A stretch of DNA of 64,000 bases, taken from positions 19,101 through 83,100 of the forward strand of contig JAFRZX010000042.1 in assembly GCA_017442315.1 (NCBI GenBank), written 5' to 3'. The stretch is from Bacteroidales bacterium. GTDB lineage: Bacteria; Bacteroidota; Bacteroidia; Bacteroidales; UBA932. Shown piece after piece: positions 19,319 through 26,268 of the stretch; position 1 is the stretch's first letter; each line of letters begins with the position of its first letter. The notes under the pieces were generated by a model. That model did not search any database. It saw only the letters and a program-made list of their open reading frames with translations, and was not told the origin of the DNA. The position numbers were made by a program, and so were the translations under genes.

Positions 19319-19901
19319 ATTTTTTAAGAGATAGTTTGATAATTTCTTCCAATGTTGCAGATGGTCTTTCTTTTATTACTGCAGAAATAGCTTTGCTGAC
19401 ATTCGGTTTTGTGAATCCTAACATTACAAGGGCTGTTGTAGCTTCTTCGATAGCAGGATTTGATGTGTTTTGGAATAGGGCTATATTTTCTGATCCTTCA
19501 CCTTTCACAACCTTGTCTTTCAGTTCGAGAATGAGTCTCTGAGCGCTTTTTGTGCCTATTCCCTTAATGCTTTTTATCTTGTTCAGATCTTCAGCGAGTA
19601 TGGCGTTTCTTATTTCGTCAGTTGTCAGTGAAGATAACATCATTCTTGCTGTAGCTGCTCCCACTCCTGATACTCCGATAAGCAGTCTGAACATTTCCCT
19701 TTCTGATTTAGTTGCAAATCCATAATATATTTCTTCGTCCTCACGCAGGTAATGATGTATGTAGACCGTAGCATCTTCTTTATTGTTCAGAGCTTCATAT
19801 GTTTGCAGAGAAATAAGTATTTTATAACCTATTCCGTAGCATTCCAGTACTGTGTCTGTAGGGGTCAGTTCTATTATTCTGCCTTTTATGTAATCTATCA
19901 T
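19314..19901 (-). CDS. ruvA: RuvA, Holliday junction-binding protein
   Basis: 195 residues, normal length. The N-terminal OB-fold (MIDYIKGRIIELTPTDTVLECYGIGYKI) and loop LREDEEIYYGFATKSEREMFRLLIGVSGVGAATARMML, then a second helix-hairpin-helix IKSIKGIGTKSAQRLILELKDK, and the small C-terminal domain III (EEATTALVMLGFTKPN) that contacts RuvB. It forms tetramers on four-way junctions and loads RuvB. Its stop codon is inside the shared palindromic terminator with mnmG. Confidence 0.96.
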   Translation of the reverse strand: MIDYIKGRIIELTPTDTVLECYGIGYKILISLQTYEALNNKEDATVYIHHYLREDEEIYYGFATKSEREMFRLLIGVSGVGAATARMMLSSLTTDEIRNAILAEDLNKIKSIKGIGTKSAQRLILELKDKVVKGEGSENIALFQNTSNPAIEEATTALVMLGFTKPNVSKAISAVIKERPSATLEEIIKLSLKKL

Positions 19902-19968
19902 TATTGTGTGTTTTTTGTTATATGTGCAAAATTATGATAAAATCCTGTAAAAGAAATATCAAATTTAT

Positions 19969-19976
19969 TAATTTTG
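19969..19976 (+). promoter_or_regulatory. -7 element upstream of sufS
   Basis: TAATTTTG matches TAnnTTTG and would start transcription near 19984, about 40 bases before the ATG at 20024. This argues against the longer sufS frame that begins at 19904. Confidence 0.55.
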
Positions 19977-20023
19977 CAGGATATTTTGCTTATATAAATA
20001 ACCTCAGCAATATAGTTGCCTAT

Positions 20024-21250
20024 ATGAATATCGAGTCAGTCAGATCATTGTTTCCAGCACTTTCAAGAAAGGTGTATGGGAAAGATCTCGTATATCTCGA
20101 TAATGCTGCAACCTCACAAAGGCCACAATCAGTTATTGATGAATGGAACAGGATTACAACGGAATCAAATGCCAATATTCATAGGGCTGTACATTGTCTT
20201 TCAGATGAAGCTACGCAGGCATATGAAAATTCAAGAGATGCCGTCAGGGAATTTCTAAATGCCGAAAGCCGTCAGGAAATAATCTTTACAAGCGGAACCA
20301 CTGCTTCTGTAAATCTTGTTGCTTTCAGTTTCGGAGAAACTTTTATCAGTGAAGGGGATGAGGTTATCGTAACTGAGGCTGAACATCACTCCAATATTGT
20401 TCCATGGCAAATGATGTGCAATAGGAAAGGTGCATCGTTAAAAGTCCTTCCTGTAGATGATGATGGTCATCTGATGTTGGATAAATTGGATGAACTGATT
20501 ACAGACAGGACAAAAATATTGGCTGTTACCCATATTTCAAATGTCCTTGGAATAATAAATCCTGTCAAGGAAATCATATCCAGATGTCACGACAACGGTG
20601 TTCCTGTACTAGTAGATGGTGCTCAGGGAATAGTTCATTGTGATGTGGATGTTCGTGATCTTGATTGTGATTTCTATGTTTTTTCAGGTCATAAGCTATA
20701 TGCTGCGACAGGCACAGGTGTCTTGTATGGAAATAAAAAGTGGCTTGAAAGCATGATTCCATATATGGGTGGTGGTGAAATGGTCGGAACGGTTTCTTTT
20801 ACCGGTACTACCTATGCACCTCTGCCTATGAAGTTTGAGGCAGGAACACAGAACTTTGCATCAGCAGCTACCTTCAAGCCAGCATTAAATTTAGTTAAAT
20901 TATTGAATAATAATGATTTAATAAAATATAATGATAAAATCAGAGACTTTGTTCTAGATGTGATACAGAGAGATGACAGGATTCGTCTTTTTGGCGTTCC
21001 ACGGGGAACTATCCAGAATAAGATACCTCTCTTTTCTTTTGTGGTTAATGGAGTGCATCATGAGGATCTTGCGTTGATTCTTGATAAGATGGGCATTGCA
21101 GTAAGATCAGGACAGATGTGTGCAGAGCCTCTTATGGATAGGTTTGGAGTGACTGGTATGCTGAGGGTTTCCTTTGCTCCATATAATACTATGGAAGAAG
21201 CGGAATATTTTATTGAATGTTTGAATAGGGCAATAAATATGCTGATTTGA
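20024..21250 (+). CDS. sufS: SufS, group II cysteine desulfurase
   Basis: 408 residues from the ATG at 20024 (MNIESVRSLFPALSRKVYG); the 40-residue extension in the longer frame is upstream of the promoter and is low-complexity. The PLP lysine is in FYVFSGHKLYAATGTG (about residue 224) and the persulfide cysteine in RSGQMCAEPLMDRFG (about residue 365). SufS transfers sulfur from cysteine, as persulfide, to SufE and then to the SufBCD scaffold for Fe-S cluster assembly. sufE and a SufT-like gene follow, but sufBCD are not in this window. A parS-like site lies in the coding region at 20995-21010. Confidence 0.95.
   Translation: MNIESVRSLFPALSRKVYGKDLVYLDNAATSQRPQSVIDEWNRITTESNANIHRAVHCLSDEATQAYENSRDAVREFLNAESRQEIIFTSGTTASVNLVAFSFGETFISEGDEVIVTEAEHHSNIVPWQMMCNRKGASLKVLPVDDDGHLMLDKLDELITDRTKILAVTHISNVLGIINPVKEIISRCHDNGVPVLVDGAQGIVHCDVDVRDLDCDFYVFSGHKLYAATGTGVLYGNKKWLESMIPYMGGGEMVGTVSFTGTTYAPLPMKFEAGTQNFASAATFKPALNLVKLLNNNDLIKYNDKIRDFVLDVIQRDDRIRLFGVPRGTIQNKIPLFSFVVNGVHHEDLALILDKMGIAVRSGQMCAEPLMDRFGVTGMLRVSFAPYNTMEEAEYFIECLNRAINMLI
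20995..21010. promoter_or_regulatory. parS-like palindrome 3 (inside sufS)
   Basis: The core GTTCCACGGGGAAC (20996-21009) has one mismatch to GTTCCACGTGGAAC. It encodes Val-Pro-Arg-Gly-Thr in SufS, so part of the likeness may be forced by coding, but three such 14-mers within 2.3 kb are unlikely by chance. Confidence 0.4.
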
Positions 21251-21291
21251 CCAGTCTTTGCTATTGCAGAATATGACAACGGATCTAAATT

Positions 21292-21720
21292 ATGAAAAAA
21301 ATGACATTGGCAGAAGCTGAAAACGCAGTCATCGATGAATTTTCGATGTATGAAGAATGGCTTGATAAATATGAATATCTGATAGAATTGGGAAAATCCC
21401 TTAAAGATTATCCTGAGTCTTCAAAAGTTGATAATAATCTCATAAAAGGTTGTCAGTCAAGGGTTTGGCTTGATTATGAGATAAAAGATGGGAGGATTGT
21501 CTTCAATGCTGACAGTGATGCTATAATCACTAAAGGAATAATTTCTCTGCTGATAGGTATATATTCTGACCGTACTCCTGAGGAGATACTTTCATCTGAT
21601 TTCTCTGTTGTAGAGAAAATAGGATTAAAGGAAAATCTCTCTCCTACCAGAGCTAATGGTCTGGTGTCTATGATTGCCAGGATAAAGGATATTGCCAGGC
21701 AAACGGTAAAGGTGGACTGA
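21292..21720 (+). CDS. sufE: SufE, sulfur acceptor and SufS activator
   Basis: 142 residues. The fold signature YEEWLDKYEYLIELGKSL is followed by the conserved cysteine loop NNLIKGCQSRVWLD, with the acceptor Cys near residue 53. SufE takes the persulfide from SufS and hands it to SufB. It starts 41 bases after sufS and is followed by the SufT-like gene 29 bases on, forming a three-gene Fe-S unit. Confidence 0.94.
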   Translation: MKKMTLAEAENAVIDEFSMYEEWLDKYEYLIELGKSLKDYPESSKVDNNLIKGCQSRVWLDYEIKDGRIVFNADSDAIITKGIISLLIGIYSDRTPEEILSSDFSVVEKIGLKENLSPTRANGLVSMIARIKDIARQTVKVD

Positions 21721-21749
21721 CAGTTCAAGCTGATGACTACTGATCATTT

Positions 21750-22124
21750 ATGGGACTTAAAGATTTGTTTACAAGAAAGATGCTTCAGAATGCTGAAGAG
21801 GATGCAGAAATGAAAATGAGATTGGAGAGAGATATAATCATTGCGCTAAGACAGGTATATGACCCGGAAATTCCTGTCAATGTGTATGACCTGGGTCTTA
21901 TTTATGAGATAAAGGTCAGTGATGATCATGATGTTTATATACAGATGACTTTGACAGCCCCTAATTGTCCTATGGCTGATTATGTAGTGGATCAGGTGAA
22001 GACAGCGGTTGAGGATGTTCCTGGAGTGGTAAGTGTAAGGATTGATCTTGTTTTTGAACCTGTGTGGGATAAGACAAGGATGTCAGAAGAGGCTTTGGTA
22101 GAACTGGGACTTGATGAGGATTGA
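21750..22124 (+). CDS. sufT: SufT-like MIP18/DUF59 iron-sulfur assembly protein
   Basis: 124 residues with a short charged N-terminal extension followed by the MIP18 (DUF59) domain: RQVYDPEIPVNVYDLGLIYEIKV and LTAPNCPMADYV, including the conserved Cys near residue 77. In bacteria this domain is found with the Suf machinery and helps mature Fe-S proteins. Its place directly after sufSE supports that role. The symbol is by analogy; biochemical function of the Bacteroidota version is not deduced from sequence. Confidence 0.85.
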   Translation: MGLKDLFTRKMLQNAEEDAEMKMRLERDIIIALRQVYDPEIPVNVYDLGLIYEIKVSDDHDVYIQMTLTAPNCPMADYVVDQVKTAVEDVPGVVSVRIDLVFEPVWDKTRMSEEALVELGLDED

Positions 22125-22199
22125 AGGACAGAAGGGGAGAGGGAACTGAGTGAAGGGATAAGGAAGGTAAGGAACGGATTCCGTAGAGTAGATCTTTAT

Positions 22200-22661
22200 T
22201 TGTCATTAGGATCAAATCAGGGTGACAGAAGAAAGAATATTGAAGATGCTCTGAGTTGTCTTAATGTAGAATTCAATGTTCCTTATAAAGCGGTTTCATC
22301 CTTTATTGAGACGGAGCCGTGGGGTTTTGAAAGTGATGATAAGTTCATCAATGCGGCTGTACTATATGAAATAGAGCTTCCGGAAGGATATAATGCTGAA
22401 GCCGAAGGGTTGATGATTCTGGAAACCTGCAAGAAGGTTGAACGCATGTTGGGAAGGGTGGATAAGCCAGAATATGACGCAGATGGAAAAAGGATATATT
22501 CTTCAAGGCCTATAGACATAGATATATTGTTGTTTGGAGATAATAGGATAGATTGTCCGGAACTGACAGTTCCTCATCGACTTATGTTTGATAGAGATTT
22601 TGTTATGATTCCGTTGAGGGAGATCGCCGGTCAAGCCGGTGATGACGTTTGCTTAAGGTAA
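22200..22661 (+). CDS. folK: FolK, HPPK of folate synthesis; start codon uncertain
   Basis: 153 residues from a TTG at 22200. Motifs are LGSNQGDRRKNIEDAL, ETEPWGF, the ATP/Mg loop SSRPIDIDILLFGD and VPHRLMFDRDFVMIPL. HPPK transfers pyrophosphate from ATP to 6-hydroxymethyl-dihydropterin. No ATG or GTG is available: the frame is open back to the sufT-like stop (22122-22124), and the codons just upstream (VDLYLSLGSN) look like the real first strand, so the true start is probably a rarer codon between 22125 and 22200. The last dozen codons (IAGQAGDDVCLR) are contributed by a REP-like repeat beginning at 22621, so the normal C-terminus has been replaced or extended. Confidence 0.85.
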   Translation: MSLGSNQGDRRKNIEDALSCLNVEFNVPYKAVSSFIETEPWGFESDDKFINAAVLYEIELPEGYNAEAEGLMILETCKKVERMLGRVDKPEYDADGKRIYSSRPIDIDILLFGDNRIDCPELTVPHRLMFDRDFVMIPLREIAGQAGDDVCLR

Positions 22662-22718
22662 CGATGACATCATCCCCTAAAGTAGCGATGACGTCATCCC
22701 CGACCTGATCGGGGATCT
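22621..22718. repeat. REP-like inverted pair overlapping the folK 3' end
   Basis: Unit 1 (22621-22648) holds CCGG-TCAAG-CCGG and ends in GATGACGT. Unit 2 (22687-22718) is the same design on the opposite strand, with stem ATCCCCGA/TCGGGGAT and loop CCTGA next to GATGACGTCATC. Between them, a 17-base segment at 22661-22677 is repeated at 22685-22701 with two mismatches. The arrangement is like a paired REP element. The pair may also act as a transcription terminator before glyQS. Confidence 0.7.
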
Positions 22719-22752
22719 GTAATGATGATAATTTATAAACTATAATGTTATT

Positions 22753-24294
22753 ATGACACAGGAAGAACTTTTTAAGATTCTGGTTGCTCATTGTAAAGAG
22801 TACGGATTTATTTTCCCTTCAAGTGAGATTTATGACGGTTTGGGAGCTGTTTACGATTATGGTCAGCTCGGTTCTGAACTTAAGAATAACATCAAGAGAT
22901 ATTGGTGGGAGGCTATGACAAGACTACACGAGAATATCGTAGGTATTGATTCTGCAATTTTCATGCATCCTAAGATATGGGAGGCTTCTGGTCATGTAGG
23001 AGCATTCAATGATCCTCTGATTGACAATAAGGATTCAAAAAAGAGATATCGTGCAGATGTCCTTATTGAAGATTATATAGGTAAACTTGAGGAGAAGATA
23101 GAAAAGGATGTAGAGAAGGGAAAGAAGAAGTTTGCAGATGCTTTCAATGAGGAGCAGTTCAGGGCTACCAATCCAAATGTCCTCAGAAATCAGTCCAAGA
23201 TTGATGCAGTACGCAAGAGAATGGCTGATGCACTCAATGCAAATGACCTTGCTGAGCTTCGCCAGATCATAGTGGATTGCGAGATAGCATGTCCTATCTC
23301 AGGTACCAAGAACTGGACAGACGTGCGTCAGTTCAATCTTATGTTCTCAACCCAGCTTGGAAGCGTTTCAGGAGAAGCAAATATAATCTACCTCCGTCCT
23401 GAAACAGCTCAGGGAATTTTTGTAAACTATCTCAACGTTCAGAAGACAGGACGTATGAAGATACCTTTCGGTATAGCTCAGATCGGTAAGGCATTCAGGA
23501 ACGAAATTGTAGCACGTCAGTTCATTTTCCGTATGAGGGAGTTTGAACAGATGGAAATGCAGTTCTTCATCAAGCCAGGTACTGAACTTGACTGGTTTGC
23601 AAAGTGGAAGGAAAACCGTATGGCTTGGCATAAGGCTCTCGGAATGGGTGATGACAACTATCGCTTCCACGACCATGATAAGCTTGCTCACTATGCAAAT
23701 GCTGCAACTGACATCGAATTCCGTTTCCCGTTTGGCTTCAAGGAACTTGAGGGAATCCACTCAAGGACGGATTTCGATCTTGGAAACCATCAGAAGTTCT
23801 CTGGAAAGAAGATCCAGTATTTCGATCCGGAATTAGGTGAGAATTACGTTCCATATGTGGTCGAGACTTCTATCGGAGTGGACCGCATGGTGCTTGCCGT
23901 ACTTTCACATTCATACAAGGAAGAACAGCTTGAGAACGGAGAGAGCAGGGTAGTACTCGGTATTCCAGCTCCGCTTGCGCCAGTGAAGGTGGCTGTGCTT
24001 CCTCTTATCAAGAAAGATGGTCTTCCTGAGCTTGCGAGAGAAATCATGGATGAACTCAAGTATGATTTCAATTGTCAGTATGATGAGAAGGATTCAATAG
24101 GTAAGAGATATCGTCGTCAGGATGCGATAGGAACACCTTTCTGTGTTACGGTTGACCATGATTCCCTCAATGACCATTGCGTTACTATCCGTCATCGTGA
24201 TTCAATGCAGCAGGAGCGTGTAAAGATAGAGGATCTTCACGCAATGATAGCTAAGGAAGTAAACCTCAGCAACATACTCAAGAAGTTGAAATAA
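22753..24294 (+). CDS. glyQS: Glycyl-tRNA synthetase, single-chain (eukaryote/archaea-like) form
   Basis: 513 residues. The class II motifs are visible: motif 1 region GAVYDYGQLGSELKNNIKRYWW, motif 2 FRNEIVARQFIFRMREFEQMEMQ, the RPETAQGIFVNYL signature and motif 3 SIGVDRMVLAVL, then an anticodon-binding domain (APVKVAVLPLIKKDGLPELA). It charges tRNA-Gly as a homodimer, unlike the alpha2-beta2 enzyme of most Proteobacteria. It starts 35 bases after the REP-like pair. Confidence 0.96.
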   Translation: MTQEELFKILVAHCKEYGFIFPSSEIYDGLGAVYDYGQLGSELKNNIKRYWWEAMTRLHENIVGIDSAIFMHPKIWEASGHVGAFNDPLIDNKDSKKRYRADVLIEDYIGKLEEKIEKDVEKGKKKFADAFNEEQFRATNPNVLRNQSKIDAVRKRMADALNANDLAELRQIIVDCEIACPISGTKNWTDVRQFNLMFSTQLGSVSGEANIIYLRPETAQGIFVNYLNVQKTGRMKIPFGIAQIGKAFRNEIVARQFIFRMREFEQMEMQFFIKPGTELDWFAKWKENRMAWHKALGMGDDNYRFHDHDKLAHYANAATDIEFRFPFGFKELEGIHSRTDFDLGNHQKFSGKKIQYFDPELGENYVPYVVETSIGVDRMVLAVLSHSYKEEQLENGESRVVLGIPAPLAPVKVAVLPLIKKDGLPELAREIMDELKYDFNCQYDEKDSIGKRYRRQDAIGTPFCVTVDHDSLNDHCVTIRHRDSMQQERVKIEDLHAMIAKEVNLSNILKKLK

Positions 24295-24335
24295 CTTCAT
24301 TGATTTAACTTATTTCTATGAAAAACTTTTGACTG

Positions 24336-26078
24336 ATGATAATAAAAACTTCATTACGAAAGTTGCCACTGCTTATTGTTTTGCCTTTTTTATTGCCGGA
24401 CCTGTCTCATGCTGTTGAAAAATGGTATAATCCTGAAGATTCTCATTTCCGTGTGATTCAAGGTCAGGCATATTATAGTCAGGAACGCGATGGATTCTAT
24501 CATCGTCTTCCTGCAAAGGCGAAAGATACTGTGCGTAAATCCGTATGGAAACGTTCTCTTTGTCCATCAGGTCAAAGTCTGGTTTTCAGCACAGATGCAG
24601 AAAAGATAACTATACGCTATCAGGTGTCCAGAGCACATTCGATGCCTAATATGCCTGCAACAGGGGTATCAGGTGTTGATCTTTATACATATGACAGAAA
24701 TGGAAAGGATATTTATCTGGCCGGAAAGTATCAGTTTAAGGATACAATAACCTTTACCTATGCTCCGATATACATAGAGAAAAAGCCGAAAATTCATCGC
24801 TATACTCTCTATCTTCCGCTTTACAATGAAGTACAATGGCTGGAGGTGGGAGTTGATGATGGTGCTGACTTTCATTTTGAGCCGGTGCTACAGTCCATGC
24901 CGATAGTCGCTTATGGTACATCTATCTGCCAGGGAGCAAGTGCCTCCCGTCCTGCTATGGCATGGACAAATATACTTCATCGCAGATTAGGTCACGAGGT
25001 CGTCAATCTCGGATTTTCGGGAAATGCCTTTATGGAGAATGAGGTGATAGACCTGCTTGCCGAGATTGATGCGAGGGTATATATTCTGGATGCAATGCCG
25101 AATGTGTGTGAACTGGATAGGTCTGAGGCTATCCGTGATACTGTACTGAATGCCGTGAGGCGTCTTCGTGCCATGCGTCCGGATACTCCTATTCTTCTTA
25201 CGGATCATTCCGGTTATCCGCATAGCCTGGCAAATCCAAGGATGAAAGAAAAGCAAGACCGCACACTCCAGATGCAGCAGCTTGCATACAGGACTCTTGT
25301 GGACGAAGGTATAGAAGGTCTGTACTATCTTTCTTATGACGAAATAGCTATGCCGCAGGAGGCTTTCGTGGAGGGAATACACATGTCAGATTATGGTATG
25401 CTTGCCTATGCTGATGCATATGAGAAGAAGTTGCGTGAAATCCTCCATGAACCTGTAGGAAATGTCAATACTATGATTCCTGTAGTTCAGCAGCGTGATC
25501 CGTATATATGGATGGACAGACATTATGATATAGTTACCCGAAGTGTCGGACAACATTATTCGAGAGTGCTGATAGGGGATTCCATAATGCATTTCTGGTC
25601 TGATACAAATGATGTTTCGTCTGTAAACGGACAGTCAAGCTGGGATAGGTTTGAAGGAACTTCCCTCAATATGGGATGTGGTTATGACAGGATAGAAAAT
25701 GTCTTGTGGCGTGTTTATCATGGCCAGCTTGACAACTTCACGGCAGACAGGATATATCTTACCATAGGCACCAATAATCTGTCTTGCAGCAGTGACGAAG
25801 AAATAATAGATGGTATCAGGTGTCTGCTTTCTGCAATCAAGTACCGGAGGCCTGAGACTGAAGTAAACTTGATGGGAATCTTTCCTCGCCGTGACCGTGA
25901 AGCAAGGATAAAGAGACTGAACAGACTTCTGAAGAAGACTGCTTTGGATTCGGATGTCAGATTTTCTGATCCTGGCAAGGAATTGCTGAAGGCCGGAAAA
26001 ATCGATGAGTCACTTTTTGTTGACGGACTTCATCCGAATGAGACTGGATATGAATGTATTGCCCCATATTACAGATAA
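24336..26078 (+). CDS. Secreted protein with two SGNH/GDSL hydrolase domains
   Basis: 580 residues with a signal peptide (residues 1-27, ending LSHA). Residues about 30-185 form a beta-sandwich of the kind found before SGNH domains. Domain 1 (about 190-370) has YGTSICQGASASRP, NLGFSGNAF and GIHMSDYG. Domain 2 (about 395-580) has LIGDSIMHFW, NMGCGYD, TIGTNNLS and VDGLHPNETGYE, that is a complete Ser/Gly/Asn/His set. Members are carbohydrate esterases or lipases; two active domains in one chain suggests sequential de-esterification of a polysaccharide, which is inference. It stands alone between glyQS and the SUMF1 lipoproteins, and no polysaccharide-utilisation genes are adjacent. Confidence 0.85.
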   Translation: MIIKTSLRKLPLLIVLPFLLPDLSHAVEKWYNPEDSHFRVIQGQAYYSQERDGFYHRLPAKAKDTVRKSVWKRSLCPSGQSLVFSTDAEKITIRYQVSRAHSMPNMPATGVSGVDLYTYDRNGKDIYLAGKYQFKDTITFTYAPIYIEKKPKIHRYTLYLPLYNEVQWLEVGVDDGADFHFEPVLQSMPIVAYGTSICQGASASRPAMAWTNILHRRLGHEVVNLGFSGNAFMENEVIDLLAEIDARVYILDAMPNVCELDRSEAIRDTVLNAVRRLRAMRPDTPILLTDHSGYPHSLANPRMKEKQDRTLQMQQLAYRTLVDEGIEGLYYLSYDEIAMPQEAFVEGIHMSDYGMLAYADAYEKKLREILHEPVGNVNTMIPVVQQRDPYIWMDRHYDIVTRSVGQHYSRVLIGDSIMHFWSDTNDVSSVNGQSSWDRFEGTSLNMGCGYDRIENVLWRVYHGQLDNFTADRIYLTIGTNNLSCSSDEEIIDGIRCLLSAIKYRRPETEVNLMGIFPRRDREARIKRLNRLLKKTALDSDVRFSDPGKELLKAGKIDESLFVDGLHPNETGYECIAPYYR

Positions 26079-26081
26079 TCT

Positions 26082-26144
26082 ATGAAAAAATCAATTATTC
26101 TTTTTTTTGTATTTTGTCCCTTGTTGTTCTTTGAAGAAATGTAG
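26082..26144 (+). pseudogene. Possible remnant of a signal peptide-encoding gene (20 codons)
   Basis: ATG at 26082 opens MKKSIILFFVFCPLLFFEEM, then TAG. It looks like the start of a secreted protein (two Lys, hydrophobic core) cut off after about 16 hydrophobic residues, three bases after the SGNH gene stop and immediately before a 20-base palindrome. A chance open frame cannot be excluded. Confidence 0.3.
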
Positions 26145-26148
26145 GAAA

Positions 26149-26168
26149 CTGTTTAAAATTTTAAACAG
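26149..26168. repeat. Dispersed CTGTTTAAA motif, copy B (perfect 20-base palindrome)
   Basis: CTGTTTAAAATTTTAAACAG is a perfect palindrome, followed by CTTC. It is the most symmetrical of four related intergenic copies (10459, 44574, 49913). It could terminate the SGNH gene on both strands or bind a dimeric protein; neither is shown. Confidence 0.55.
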
Positions 26169-26192
26169 CTTCAAAAATTACCAAAAGAAAAA

Positions 26193-26225
26193 TTTGGATT
26201 TTCGGAGATGGGATTTATATATTTG
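26193..26225 (+). promoter_or_regulatory. Canonical Bacteroidota promoter of the SUMF1-lipoprotein pair
   Basis: TTTG at 26193-26196 and TATATTTG at 26218-26225 with exactly 21 bases between, the expected -33/-7 spacing. Transcription would start near 26232, giving a leader of about 37 bases. Confidence 0.75.
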
Positions 26226-26268
26226 TATTTAGCTTTTTTGATAAAACTAATAATTATAATTTAGTAAT

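Noticed and set aside
19904-20023. 40-codon N-terminal extension of sufS
   Set aside because: It lies upstream of or across the -7 element at 19969 and lacks conserved features; the ATG at 20024 starts the normal protein.
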